Source: Klenkia sp. PcliD-1-E
Lineage (GTDB): Bacteria; Actinomycetota; Actinomycetes; Mycobacteriales; Geodermatophilaceae
Direction of reading: 5' to 3'
DNA length: 53,523 nt
NCBI RefSeq assembly: GCF_024124375.1
Contig: NZ_JAMXRZ010000008.1
Coordinates: forward strand, 1-53,523
This document shows positions 8,519 through 16,432 of the stretch, piece by piece. Within the stretch, counting starts at the first letter, position 1; each line of letters begins with the position of its first letter. A model generated the notes under the pieces. That model did no database searches, was not told the DNA's origin, and worked only from the letters and a program-made list of their open reading frames with translations. The position numbers and the translations under genes were made by a program.

Positions 8519-8524
8519 ACTCTA
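8519..8524 (-). promoter_or_regulatory. Putative -10 of the MBL hydrolase gene (leaderless)
   Basis: TAGAGT on the minus strand with a 6-nt gap to the GTG at 8512. It pairs back-to-back with the plus-strand hexamer at 8566-8571. Confidence 0.45.
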
Positions 8525-8565
8525 GACACCGAGCGGATGAGCAGGTCCGGTGCGCCGCGGGTCCG

Positions 8566-8571
8566 TAGCCT
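8566..8571 (+). promoter_or_regulatory. Putative -10 of lipoprotein gene 1 (leaderless)
   Basis: TAGCCT with a 6-nt gap to the ATG at 8578 and no Shine-Dalgarno sequence in between. Confidence 0.45.
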
Positions 8572-8577
8572 GGCCCC

Positions 8578-9111
8578 ATGCGCCTGACGACCCCCCTGAA
8601 GTCCGTCCTGGCCGGGGCCGCCGCCCTCGCCCTGCTCACCGCCTGCGGCGGTGGCTCGGACGACACCGCCGCCTCGACCAGCTCCACGTCGTCGTCCGCG
8701 GCGACCAGCAGCAGCGCCGCCGGGACGTCCGCCTCGGCCAACCCGGAGGCCGCCGCCTTCTGCACCGACGCCCAGGACGCGTTCACCGACCTGGAGAACG
8801 CGGTCACCGCCACCGCCGACCCCTCGGCCATCCCGGGCCTGTTCTCCGACGCCGCGTCCCGGTTGACCGCCATCGAGCCGCCGGCCGAGATCGCTGACGC
8901 CTGGGGCACCGCCACCGCCGCGGTCGAGCAGCTCGCGAGCAGCATCCAGGGCCTGGACCTGAACACCCCCGACGGCCAGCAGGCCTTCCTCGACCAGGTC
9001 AACCAGCTGCAGACCGCCGCGGGCCCGGCGCAGGGCGAGATCCAGTCCTACGTCGCGGCCAACTGCGGCGGCGCGGTGGGCAGCACGGAGTCGGCCTCCC
9101 CCACCAGCTGA
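8578..9111 (+). CDS. Putative lipoprotein, paralogue 1
   Basis: 177 residues. A lipoprotein signal peptide (about 1-23) ends in the lipobox LTAC, followed by a Ser/Thr/Ala-rich linker of about 35 residues. The mature domain is helical and begins with AFCTDAQDAF and ends with YVAANCGG; these two cysteines probably form a disulfide outside the membrane. I recognise no named family. The next gene is a clear paralogue with the same layout and the same two cysteines, so the pair arose by tandem duplication. The ligand or role is unknown; a surface-attached binding protein is plausible. Confidence 0.82.
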   Translation: MRLTTPLKSVLAGAAALALLTACGGGSDDTAASTSSTSSSAATSSSAAGTSASANPEAAAFCTDAQDAFTDLENAVTATADPSAIPGLFSDAASRLTAIEPPAEIADAWGTATAAVEQLASSIQGLDLNTPDGQQAFLDQVNQLQTAAGPAQGEIQSYVAANCGGAVGSTESASPTS

Positions 9112-9117
9112 CCCCCG

Positions 9118-9147
9118 GCCGGACCGCACCCGCGGGTGCGGTCCGGC
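9118..9147 (+). terminator. Perfect hairpin after lipoprotein gene 1
   Basis: Arms 9118-9131 and 9134-9147 are perfectly complementary over 14 bp, with GC at the centre. There is no U tract, as is common in high-GC actinomycetes. It lies 7 nt after the stop codon and separates the two paralogues, so the second gene may be partly insulated. Confidence 0.6.
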
Positions 9148-9189
9148 GACGGCGGGCAGGCCCCGGCGGGTCTCGTCACCGTTCCGGCC

Positions 9190-9693
9190 ATGCGCCTGCG
9201 ACCTGCACTCGCCGCCCTGTCCGCGACCGCCCTGCTCGGCCTGGCCGCCTGCGGGGGCTCCGACGACTCCGCCGCACCGGCCCCGAGCAGCGCCGCCACC
9301 TCGTCGGCCGCGCCGAGCAGCTCCGCCACCCCCGAGGGCGACAGCGAGGCCCAGGCCTTCTGCACCGAGAGCGAGGCCGCGCTCGCGGAGCTGCAGGGCC
9401 AGCTCGAGGCGGCCACCCCCGACCAGCTGTCCACCCTGCTCCCGCAGCTGGTGTCCACCCTGGACACCCTCCAGCCCCCCGCCGACATCACCGCGCCCTT
9501 CCACACGCTGCGCGACGCCTACGACCAGCTCGCGCAGGTGGCCTCCGCCAACGACCTGACCACCCCCGAGGGCCAGGCCGCGTTCCAGCAAGCGACCAGC
9601 GACCTGAGCTCCACGGCCCAGCCGGCCGAGGACGAGATCAGCAGCTGGACCGACGCCAACTGCGCGGGCACGAGCTCCAGCCCGACCGGCTGA
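9190..9693 (+). CDS. Putative lipoprotein, paralogue 2
   Basis: 167 residues. The start is taken at ATG 9190, giving a signal peptide with lipobox LAAC at about 19-22 and then a Ser/Ala/Pro-rich linker. The upstream-extended frame lacks a sensible signal. The mature domain aligns by eye with the preceding gene: AFCTESEAAL matches AFCTDAQDAF, the LQPPADI segment matches IEPPAEI, LTTPEGQAAF matches LNTPDGQQAF, and the end is DANCAG. The function is unknown. The close spacing and common architecture support a local duplication followed by divergence. Confidence 0.82.
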   Translation: MRLRPALAALSATALLGLAACGGSDDSAAPAPSSAATSSAAPSSSATPEGDSEAQAFCTESEAALAELQGQLEAATPDQLSTLLPQLVSTLDTLQPPADITAPFHTLRDAYDQLAQVASANDLTTPEGQAAFQQATSDLSSTAQPAEDEISSWTDANCAGTSSSPTG

Positions 9694-9701
9694 CCCCCGC
9701 A

Positions 9702-9741
9702 CGACGGAGGCCCGGTCCCACCAGGGACCGGGCCTCCGTCG
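9702..9741. terminator. Bidirectional terminator between lipoprotein gene 2 and the M23 peptidase gene
   Basis: An 18-bp perfect stem (9702-9719 with 9724-9741) closes a 4-nt loop. It sits between two convergent stop codons only 57 bp apart, so it can serve both strands. Confidence 0.75.
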
Positions 9742-9750
9742 CGTCCGGTG

Positions 9751-11010
9751 TCAGCAGCCGCGGATGACCACGCCGCGGGCCGACATCCACGGCACCGGGT
9801 CGACCGCGCCGCTGTACATCGCGCCGCTGGGGTGCACCTCGAAGTGCAGGTGCGGCCCGGTCGACTGGCCCTCGTTGCCCACGTCGGCGATCTGCTCGCC
9901 GGCCTGCACCCGGTCCCCGGCGCGCACGTAGTACCGGCTGACGTGGCCGTACACGGTGACGGCGCCGTCGGTGCCCAGCACGTACACGGCCTGGCCGAAG
10001 CCGGTGGCCGCGCCGGCCCGCTGCACCGTCCCGGCGGTCGCGGCGTAGACCGGCGTGCCGATCGGGGCGGCGATGTCCACCCCGAGGTGCGTCGTCCCCC
10101 AGCGCGAGCCGTAGCAGCTGCTGGTCCGTCCGGCGGCGGGGAGGACGTACCCGGCCTGCGCGCCGGACGGGGTGTTCCGGGCGCCGGCGGCGGCAGCAGC
10201 CGCGGCGGCAGCAGCCTGCTGCTGGGCGCGCGCGGCGGCGGCTTCCTCGGCGGCCCGCTGGTCCAGCCACGCCTGGTAGGCGTTGCGGGCGCCCTGCAGC
10301 GACAGCAGCTGCACCTGGGCGGCCTGCAGCTGGGCGTCGTAGCTCGCCTTCTGGGCGCTGACCTCGGCGTAGGCGGCCTGCTGGGCGACGACCTGCGCGT
10401 CGGAGGCGGCCTTGGCATCGGCGGCGGCCCGCTCGGCGGCGGCCTGCTGGTCGACGGCCTGCCGGGCAGCCGAGTCGGCGTTGGCCTGCCGCAGCTGTGC
10501 GGTCTCCAGGTCGCCCAGCACGTCGAGCTGGTTGTTCGCCACCCACTCCAGCATCGCGGCGCGCTGCACGAGCTCGCCGGGGCCGCGGACGTCGAGCAGC
10601 ACGACCTCGCTGGTGAGCGCGGCGCCGTTCATGTAGCTGTCGCGGGAGAAGTCGGAGATGCGGCCCTGGGCGGCGGTGACCTGCGCGGTCGCCGCGGCCA
10701 GCTGCGCGGCGGTCTGCTCGGCGGCGGCCCGGGCCTGGGCCAGCGCCTCCTGCGCCGCGTCGTAGGCGGTGCCGGCGGCCTCGGCCTGCACCTGCACCTG
10801 CTGCAGCTGCGCGTCCGCGGCGGCGACCAGCCCGGCGATCCGGCCCACCTCGGCGGCCGCGGCGTCCTGCGCCGTCTGGGCCGCGGAGATCTCGCCGTCG
10901 CTGGGGTTGCCGGGGGCCGGCGGCGCGGCCAGCACCGGTCCTGCGCCGAGCACGACGGCGGCAGCCGTCGCCGAGGCGACGAGCAGGGCACGCAGCGGAC
11001 GCTGCGACAT
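9751..11010 (-). CDS. Secreted M23 (LytM) family peptidase with coiled coil
   Basis: 419 residues. A Sec signal peptide (about 1-29, ending VLAAP) is followed by a long helical coiled-coil region (about 40-250) rich in Ala and Gln, including a run of ten alanines. The C-terminal M23 domain follows (about 285-405), with zinc ligands in HLGVDIA (H-x-x-x-D) and HLHFEV. The family cleaves peptidoglycan cross-bridges or activates other hydrolases, and coiled-coil plus LytM architecture resembles EnvC- and RipA-like factors in cell separation. Start ATG 11010 is preceded by AGGGAG; the longer reading frame would put 23 extra residues before the signal peptide and is rejected. Single-gene unit closed by the 9702-9741 terminator. 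Confidence 0.88.
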   Translation of the reverse strand: MSQRPLRALLVASATAAAVVLGAGPVLAAPPAPGNPSDGEISAAQTAQDAAAAEVGRIAGLVAAADAQLQQVQVQAEAAGTAYDAAQEALAQARAAAEQTAAQLAAATAQVTAAQGRISDFSRDSYMNGAALTSEVVLLDVRGPGELVQRAAMLEWVANNQLDVLGDLETAQLRQANADSAARQAVDQQAAAERAAADAKAASDAQVVAQQAAYAEVSAQKASYDAQLQAAQVQLLSLQGARNAYQAWLDQRAAEEAAAARAQQQAAAAAAAAAAGARNTPSGAQAGYVLPAAGRTSSCYGSRWGTTHLGVDIAAPIGTPVYAATAGTVQRAGAATGFGQAVYVLGTDGAVTVYGHVSRYYVRAGDRVQAGEQIADVGNEGQSTGPHLHFEVHPSGAMYSGAVDPVPWMSARGVVIRGC

Positions 11011-11191
11011 GGGGCGCTCCCTGGGGAAGAGGGATGGCGGAGCGAGCCGGTGGACTGTCCCACCCGCCCCACGAGTCACATGCGCAACACGCCGGGGCGG
11101 ACTGGGACCAGTCCGTCACGGACCTCCCGGCCCGCTCCGTTGTCCCTGTCCCATCGACACGGAACCGCTCCGACTTGAACGCCGGTCGCGA

Positions 11192-11986
11192 TCAACCGAC
11201 GGGGTCGACCCCGGGTGCGCGCTCCAGCTCGTGGCCCAGCGCCTCCAGCTCGGCGCCGCCGGCCATCAGCTCGACCAGCTCGTCGCGGCCGATGTCGGCC
11301 TTGACCCGGTCGGCGATGCTCCGCCCGCGGCGCAGCACCAGGAAGCGGTCGCCCACCGGGTAGGCGTGGTGCGGGTTGTGCGTGATGAACACGACGCCCA
11401 GCCCCCGCTCCCGGGCCGCGGCGACGTAGCGCAGCACCACGCCGGACTGCTTGACCCCCAGCGCCGCGGTGGGCTCGTCGAGGATCAGCACCCGCGCGCC
11501 GAAGTGCACCGCCCGGGCGATGGCCACGCACTGCCGCTCGCCGCCGGACAGCGTGCCGATGGGCTGGTCGACGTCGCGCAGGTCGATGCCCATCGCGGCG
11601 AGCTCGTCCTTCGTCGTCCGCTTCATCAGGTCGACGTCCAGCATGCGGAACGGCCCCTTCCGGGGCTCCGAGCCCAGGAAGAAGTTGCGCCACACCGGCA
11701 TGAGCGGGACGACGGCCAGGTCTTGGTAGACGGTGGCGATGCCGAGGGCGAGAGCGTCGCGCGGGCTGGACATGTGCTGCTCGACGCCGTCGACCCGGTA
11801 GCTGCCCTCGGAGTGCTCGTGCGCCCCGGAGAGGATCTTGATGAAGGTGGACTTGCCGGCCCCGTTGTCGCCCAGCACGCAGGTGACCTCGCCGGCGCGG
11901 ACCGTCGTGGTGACGCCCTGCAGCGCGACGACGCTGCCGTAGCTCTTGCCGAGGTCGGTGACCTCGATCAACGGCTCCCCGCTCAC
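11192..11986 (-). CDS. Sugar ABC transporter ATP-binding protein (intact)
   Basis: 264 residues, a single nucleotide-binding domain rather than the fused double domain of RbsA, as in FrcA-type importers. Motifs are Walker [10 protein letters not shown] at 39-47, Q-loop VYQD with Q88, signature LSGGE at 146-150, Walker B VLILDE at 166-171, and H-loop ITH. All residues needed for ATP hydrolysis are present. The GTG start at 11986 overlaps the permease TGA (GTGA). It is the last gene of a GntR, binding protein, permease, ATPase operon. The stretch downstream to 11010 of the M23 gene (181 bp) shows no gene and no strong terminator. Confidence 0.93.
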   Translation of the reverse strand: MSGEPLIEVTDLGKSYGSVVALQGVTTTVRAGEVTCVLGDNGAGKSTFIKILSGAHEHSEGSYRVDGVEQHMSSPRDALALGIATVYQDLAVVPLMPVWRNFFLGSEPRKGPFRMLDVDLMKRTTKDELAAMGIDLRDVDQPIGTLSGGERQCVAIARAVHFGARVLILDEPTAALGVKQSGVVLRYVAAARERGLGVVFITHNPHHAYPVGDRFLVLRRGRSIADRVKADIGRDELVELMAGGAELEALGHELERAPGVDPVG

Positions 11987-13026
11987 CGCAGCCGCTCCGC
12001 CCGCTGCCGCACCCAGTTGTTGACCAGGACGGCGGCCAGCAGCATCACGCCGAGGAAGGCGTAGAGCCAGTTGGAGTCCCAGCCGGCGTAGACCACGCCC
12101 TGCCGGGTCATGCCGTAGATCAGCGCGCCCAGCGCCGCACCGACCGCGGAGCCGTAGCCGCCGGTGAGCAGGCACCCGCCGACCACGGCGCAGATGATGT
12201 AGACGAACTCGTCACCGACGCCGGTGGAGCTCTGCACGGTGGAGGACTGGAACAGGCTGATCATGCCGACCAGCCAGCCCGCGCCGGCCGTCGTCATGAA
12301 CAGGCCGATCTTCGTGCGGGCCACGGGGACGCCGGTCGCCCGGGCGCTGGCCTGCGCGCCGCCGACGGCGAAGACCCAGTTGCCGGCCCGGGTGCGCAGC
12401 AGCACCAGCGTGGCGACGGCGGTGACCGCCAGGAACCACAGCACCGACACCGAGATGCTGGCCCCGCCGACCCGGATGACGCCGCCGAAGACCGGGCGCA
12501 CCGACTCGAAGAACGGCACGTCGGCGAACCCCTGCACCGCGACCTGGCCGTAGACCAGCTTGACCAGCGCGAGGTCGATGCCCTGCAGCACGAAGAAGGT
12601 GCCGAGGGTGACGATGAAGCTGGGCAGCCCGGTGCGCACCACGAGGACCCCGTTGAGCGCGCCGATCGCCAGGGCCACGACCAGCGCGAGCAGCACCGCC
12701 ACCCACACGTTGAGGCCGTAGCCGGTGGTGGTGACCCCGACCAGCAGGCCCGTCGCCCCGGTCATCGCGCCCGCGGAGAGGTCGAACTCGCCGCCGATCA
12801 TCAGCATCGCGACCGCGACGGCCATGATGCCGAACCGGGAGGCGGAGTTCAGCCACGTGCCGATGCCCGACGGGGTGAGGAACTGCTCGGCGACGACGGT
12901 GAAGAACACCAGGACGGCGAGGGCCGCCACGGCCGCCCCGACCTCGGGACGGCGCAGCGCACGGGTGGCTCGCCCGGTGGGCGCCGCCGCGCGGTCGGCG
13001 TCCCGGGCCGGGGCGGTGGTGGTCAC
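11983..13026 (-). CDS. Sugar ABC transporter permease (RbsC/FrcB-like)
   Basis: 347 residues, about 8-10 hydrophobic segments after a basic cytoplasmic leader. Family hallmarks are the [13 protein letters not shown] loop in the second segment, [17 protein letters not shown], and [23 protein letters not shown] near the C-terminus, as in branched sugar permeases (BPD_transp_2). It forms the membrane pore for the importer. The GTG start overlaps the TGA of the binding-protein gene by GTGA and its own stop overlaps the ATPase start in the same way. The protein is clearly related to the second permease at 40671-41723. Confidence 0.92.
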   Translation of the reverse strand: MTTTAPARDADRAAAPTGRATRALRRPEVGAAVAALAVLVFFTVVAEQFLTPSGIGTWLNSASRFGIMAVAVAMLMIGGEFDLSAGAMTGATGLLVGVTTTGYGLNVWVAVLLALVVALAIGALNGVLVVRTGLPSFIVTLGTFFVLQGIDLALVKLVYGQVAVQGFADVPFFESVRPVFGGVIRVGGASISVSVLWFLAVTAVATLVLLRTRAGNWVFAVGGAQASARATGVPVARTKIGLFMTTAGAGWLVGMISLFQSSTVQSSTGVGDEFVYIICAVVGGCLLTGGYGSAVGAALGALIYGMTRQGVVYAGWDSNWLYAFLGVMLLAAVLVNNWVRQRAERLR

Positions 13027-13997
13027 CGGGTGCCGTTGGCGGCGTACCGGGCGACGTCGGCCACGTTGTCGGAGGTGACGAAGGCCGGACCGGAGTTGAC
13101 CGGCTGGCCGCCGCCCACGATGTTCCCGTTCGTCGCGTAGAGCTGCAGGAACGACACCGGCAGGTAGCCCTGCAGGTAGGGCTGCTGGTCCACGGCGAAG
13201 GTGATGTCCCCGGCGGAGATGGCGTCGGTGACGTCCTTCGAGATGTCGAAGGTGTCGACCTCGGCCTGCGAGCCCGCGTCGTCCTTGGCGGCGACCGCGG
13301 CGACGGCGACCTGGCCCTGCAGCGCGAGCACGACGGAGACGCTGGGGTCGGACTGCAGCTTGGACAGGATCGTGTCCTGCACCTGCGCGGTGTCGGTGCC
13401 GTCGACCTGCAGGTTCTCCACGGTGCCGCCGTAGGTCGCGGCGACCGCCGAGCAGCGGTCCTCCAGGCCCACGTTGCCGGCCTCGTGGATGACGCACAGC
13501 ACCTTGCCGGTCTGGCCCTCCTGGTCCAGGCGCTCGCCGACGGCCTGGCCGGCAGTGGTCTCGTCCTGGCCGACGTGGGTGATCGCGCCGAACTCGGCCG
13601 ACTGCTGCTGACCGGAGTTGATGGTGATGACCGGGATGCCGGCGGCGACGGCGGCCTCGACCGAGTCGCGCAGGCCGTCGGGGTTGGCCATCGACACCAC
13701 GATGCCGTCCACGCCCTGCGCGACGGCGTTGTCGACGAGCTCGGCCTGCCGGGTCGGGTCGGGGTCGCTGTTGTAGTCGACGGTGACGCCGAGGTCGGAG
13801 GCGGCCTGGTCGGCGCCGGAGCGGACGACGTCCCAGAACGAGTCGCCGGGGGCCCCGTGGGTGATGACGGCGAAGTCCAGGTCGGCGGAGGCCGCGGAGC
13901 CCTCCGCCGAGTCGTCCTCCTGGCCGGTGCCGCTGCACCCGCTCAGAGCCAGGACGCCGGCGACGGCGAGGACGCCGGCCGATCGGGTGATGCGCAT
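13023..13997 (-). CDS. Sugar ABC transporter substrate-binding lipoprotein
   Basis: 324 residues. The signal peptide with lipobox LSGC anchors it to the membrane. The mature part is a periplasmic-binding-protein type 4 fold: DLDFAVITHGAPGDSFWDVVRSGADQAA, GVDGIVVSMANPDGL and IPVITINSGQQQ are the strands and ligand-loop positions of the ribose/xylose-binding family. Start ATG 13997 follows GAGGAGAAG; an upstream ATG at 14030 would add residues before the signal peptide. The sugar is not predictable, though the adjacent GntR/UTRA regulator suggests a phosphorylated sugar or similar effector. Confidence 0.92.
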   Translation of the reverse strand: MRITRSAGVLAVAGVLALSGCSGTGQEDDSAEGSAASADLDFAVITHGAPGDSFWDVVRSGADQAASDLGVTVDYNSDPDPTRQAELVDNAVAQGVDGIVVSMANPDGLRDSVEAAVAAGIPVITINSGQQQSAEFGAITHVGQDETTAGQAVGERLDQEGQTGKVLCVIHEAGNVGLEDRCSAVAATYGGTVENLQVDGTDTAQVQDTILSKLQSDPSVSVVLALQGQVAVAAVAAKDDAGSQAEVDTFDISKDVTDAISAGDITFAVDQQPYLQGYLPVSFLQLYATNGNIVGGGQPVNSGPAFVTSDNVADVARYAANGTR

Positions 13998-14031
13998 GCG
14001 GGTGCTTCTCCTCGTGGTGGGACCTGCCAAA

Positions 14032-14052
14032 GCACCCAGTATGTATGCACCC
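14032..14052. promoter_or_regulatory. Candidate GntR operator/promoter before the binding-protein gene
   Basis: Two GCACCC hexamers (14032-14037 and 14047-14052) are 15 bp apart and flank the AT-rich core agtatgtat, a striking patch in this GC-rich DNA. It lies between the GntR gene stop and the binding-protein start, where an operator would be expected. The minus-strand CATACT within it could be a -10. Confidence 0.35.
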
Positions 14053-14055
14053 GGC

Positions 14056-14817
14056 TCAGGGCGTGAGCAGGCTCATCTCGAAGGACCACCGCGCCGCCAC
14101 GTACACGTGCCGGCCGTGCTCGACCGGGGTGCCGTGCTGGTCGTAGGTGGTGCGCTGCATCGTGAGCAGGATCCCGCCGGGCTCGATGCCCAGCAGCTCG
14201 GCCTCCTCGGCCGTCGCGGGCCTGGCCCCGATGACCTGCCGGGCGGCGTGCAGGTCGATGCCGGCGTCCCGGATGGTGGCGTAGAGGCCGGTGTGCTCGA
14301 GCTCGCCGGCGTCGAGGTCGAGCAGCCCCACCCGCAGCCAGTTGGTCAGCCGCGCGATCGGCGCGCCGTCGACGGCCCGCAGCCGTTCGACGGCGAGCAC
14401 CGCGGAGCCGGCCGGGAGGGCGAGGGTGCGCGCGGTGTCGGCGTCGGCGGGTCCGGCGGCCAGCGACAGCACCCGGGTGGTGGGCTCCTGGTGGGCCCGG
14501 CGCAGCTCGTCGTAGCTGCTGTCGGGCACGGGCGCGGGCAGGTCCAGCGGCTGGCCCACCCGGGTGCCCGCACCGCGGCGGCGCACGATCAGGCCCTTCT
14601 CCACCAGGTAGCGCATCGCCTGCCGCAGGGTCGGGCGGGACAGCCCCAGGGAGTCGGCGAGGGCGACCTCGTTGTCCAGCCGGGTGCCCGGCGGCAGCCG
14701 GCCCGAGGCGATGCCGGCCTCCAGCCACTGGGCGACCTGCCGGTGCAGCGGGACCGGGCTGGAGCGGTCCAGCCGCAGCCCGGCGACCGGGTCGGGCACG
14801 CCGTCGCCGGTCCTCAT
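14056..14817 (-). CDS. GntR family (HutC/UTRA) transcriptional regulator
   Basis: 253 residues. The N-terminal winged helix (about 15-85) includes [39 protein letters not shown] and the wing [18 protein letters not shown] effector domain follows (about 100-250), with the usual [10 protein letters not shown] ending. Start ATG 14817 is preceded by AGGGAGG at good distance. It is the first gene of the sugar ABC operon and probably represses it until a sugar-derived ligand binds. It diverges from the dehydrogenase gene at 14885, so one control region may affect both. Confidence 0.92.
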   Translation of the reverse strand: MRTGDGVPDPVAGLRLDRSSPVPLHRQVAQWLEAGIASGRLPPGTRLDNEVALADSLGLSRPTLRQAMRYLVEKGLIVRRRGAGTRVGQPLDLPAPVPDSSYDELRRAHQEPTTRVLSLAAGPADADTARTLALPAGSAVLAVERLRAVDGAPIARLTNWLRVGLLDLDAGELEHTGLYATIRDAGIDLHAARQVIGARPATAEEAELLGIEPGGILLTMQRTTYDQHGTPVEHGRHVYVAARWSFEMSLLTP

Positions 14818-14831
14818 GGTGTGGATCCTCC

Positions 14832-14853
14832 CTGTGCGACCTGGGCCACACAG
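14832..14853. promoter_or_regulatory. Inverted repeat in the gntR/dehydrogenase divergent region
   Basis: CTGTG (14832-14836) and CACAG (14849-14853) form a short dyad with a 12-nt centre, placed in the 67-bp region between divergent starts. It could be an operator; the evidence is position and symmetry only. Confidence 0.25.
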
Positions 14854-14871
14854 TGGCACGGACCCGGCTCG

Positions 14872-14877
14872 TAGGCT
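14872..14877 (+). promoter_or_regulatory. Putative -10 of the amino acid dehydrogenase gene (leaderless)
   Basis: TAGGCT followed by 7 nt and the GTG start at 14885; no Shine-Dalgarno sequence. Confidence 0.45.
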
Positions 14878-14884
14878 CCCGGAC

Positions 14885-15955
14885 GTGGACATCCTCGCCT
14901 CCGGGCACGAACAGGTGGTCTTCTGCAGCGACCCGGGGTCGGGTCTGCGGGCGGTGGTCGCCATCCACTCGACGGCCCTGGGCCCGGCCCTCGGCGGCAC
15001 CCGGTTCTTCCCCTACCCGTCCGAGGAGGCCGCCGTCGCCGACGCGCTGGCCCTCTCCCGTGCGATGTCCTACAAGAACAGCCTGGCCGGCCTGGACCTC
15101 GGTGGCGGCAAGGCCGTCATCATCGGCGACCCCAAGGTGGACAAGACCGAGGCGCTGCTGCGCGCCTACGGCCGGTTCGTCGAGGCGCTGGGCGGCCGCT
15201 ACCTGACCGCCTGCGACGTCGGCACGTACAACGCCGACCTGGACGTCGTGGGCCGGGAGACCCGGTTCGCGCACGGCCGGTCGCTGGCGGTCGGCGGGTG
15301 CGGCGACTCGTCCGTGCTCACCGCCTTCGGCGTCTTCCAGGGCATGCGGGCCGCCGCCCAGCACCGCTGGGGCTCCCCCACCCTGGCCGGGCGCACCGTC
15401 GCGGTGGCCGGCGTCGGCAAGGTCGGGTCCTGGCTGGTCGACTCCCTGGTCGAGGACGGCGCGTCCGTGGTCGTCGCCGACGTGGACGCCGGTGCGGTGG
15501 AGCGGGTGCGGGCCGAGCACCCGGGCGTGCGGGCGGTCGCCGACACCGCGGAGCTGGTGCGCACCCCGCACGACGTCTACTCCCCGTGCGCGCTGGGCCG
15601 GGCACTGGACGACGACACCGTCGCGGTCCTGCCGGCGGAGATCGTCTGCGGCGGGGCGAACAACCAGCTCGCGCACGAGGGCACCGCGCAGCTGCTGGCC
15701 GACCGCGGCATCCTCTACGCCCCCGACTACCTGGTGAACGCCGGCGGCGTGGTCCAGGTCGAGGACGAGCGGCACGGGTTCTCCTTCGCCCGCGCCGAGG
15801 CCAAGGCGGCCACCATCTTCGACGTCGCGCTGCGGGTGTTCGCCGCCGCCGACGCCGAGGGGGTCTCGCCGGCCGTCGCCGCCGACCGGCTCGCCGAGGA
15901 GCGGATGCGGTCGGTCGGGCGGTTGTCGACCATCCGGTTGCCCGCCACCCGGTGA
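14885..15955 (+). CDS. Glu/Leu/Phe/Val dehydrogenase family (leucine/valine dehydrogenase-like)
   Basis: 356 residues, the typical length of leucine and valine dehydrogenases. The substrate domain has [32 protein letters not shown] with the two catalytic lysines, and CDVGT. The Rossmann domain has [14 protein letters not shown] as the NAD-binding glycine motif, and CGGANNQL and DYLVNAGGV complete the cofactor site. It reversibly deaminates a branched-chain L-amino acid to the 2-oxo acid using NAD. In actinomycetes this supplies branched fatty-acid starters and nitrogen. The GTG start 14885 is chosen because it directly follows a -10-like hexamer and matches the family N-terminus. Confidence 0.92.
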   Translation: MDILASGHEQVVFCSDPGSGLRAVVAIHSTALGPALGGTRFFPYPSEEAAVADALALSRAMSYKNSLAGLDLGGGKAVIIGDPKVDKTEALLRAYGRFVEALGGRYLTACDVGTYNADLDVVGRETRFAHGRSLAVGGCGDSSVLTAFGVFQGMRAAAQHRWGSPTLAGRTVAVAGVGKVGSWLVDSLVEDGASVVVADVDAGAVERVRAEHPGVRAVADTAELVRTPHDVYSPCALGRALDDDTVAVLPAEIVCGGANNQLAHEGTAQLLADRGILYAPDYLVNAGGVVQVEDERHGFSFARAEAKAATIFDVALRVFAAADAEGVSPAVAADRLAEERMRSVGRLSTIRLPATR

Positions 15956-16038
15956 GACCCGCGTCACGCCCGGTGCCGCCGACCTGCCCGTCCGGGGGAC
16001 GCGCGGGCCGGACGTGTGCCGACCTCCGATCCGTGACG

Positions 16039-16044
16039 TAAGCT
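16039..16044 (+). promoter_or_regulatory. Possible -10 of the DUF3073 gene
   Basis: TAAGCT about 95 nt before the ATG at 16139. It would create a leader that includes the stem-loop at 16085-16110 and a GAGGGGG ribosome binding site. Confidence 0.25.
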
Positions 16045-16084
16045 CAGCGGCGGACACAATCACTCAGTCGGGGTCGCCACACGG

Positions 16085-16110
16085 GCCGTCCAAGCCCAGT
16101 GCTGGACGGC
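16085..16110 (+). promoter_or_regulatory. Stem-loop in the 5' leader of the DUF3073 gene
   Basis: GCCGTCCA (16085-16092) pairs with TGGACGGC (16103-16110) around a 10-nt loop, ending 28 nt before the start codon. It may affect mRNA stability or translation; I recognise no riboswitch class. Confidence 0.35.
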
Positions 16111-16138
16111 TGCCACTCCGTAACGAGGGGGTCGAGCC

Positions 16139-16354
16139 ATGGGGCGCGGCCGAGCGAAGGCCAAGCAGACACGCGTGGCCCGTGAGCTCAAGTACAGCTC
16201 ACCATCCACCGACCTCACCGCCCTGCAGCGGGAGCTCGCTGGTCAACCGTCGTCCTTCCCGGCCCGCGGGCCGAAGGACGACGACGAGGACGACATCGCC
16301 TCGCGTTGGGTCGACGACGACGACTCCGACGACGGCTGGGTCGCCAGCCGCTGA
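16139..16354 (+). CDS. DUF3073 family protein
   Basis: 71 residues. The start MGRGRAKAKQTRVARELKY is the conserved basic head of this actinobacterial family. The tail is very acidic (KDDDEDDIASRW, then DDDDSDDGW). No membrane segment or signal is present. The gene commonly lies convergent to purM in actinomycetes, as here. The function is unknown; the split charge suggests a nucleic-acid or ribosome-associated role, which is speculation. GAGGGGG precedes the ATG at proper distance. Confidence 0.9.
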   Translation: MGRGRAKAKQTRVARELKYSSPSTDLTALQRELAGQPSSFPARGPKDDDEDDIASRWVDDDDSDDGWVASR

Positions 16355-16390
16355 GCCGGCGGCCCGTCCTCGGCACGACCGCACCACCAC

Positions 16391-16422
16391 CGGCACCGCC
16401 GTCCCCCGGGACGGCGGTGCCG
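16391..16422. terminator. Bidirectional terminator between the DUF3073 gene and purM
   Basis: A perfect 15-bp stem, 16391-16405 with 16408-16422, with only two central bases between. It sits between convergent genes; TT follows on the plus strand. Confidence 0.7.
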
Positions 16423-16432
16423 TTGTGCTGGG

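Noticed and set aside
11011-11191. Possible c-di-AMP (ydaO-type) riboswitch before the M23 peptidase gene
   Set aside because: Actinomycete peptidase genes often have one, but I could not find its conserved core elements in this leader.
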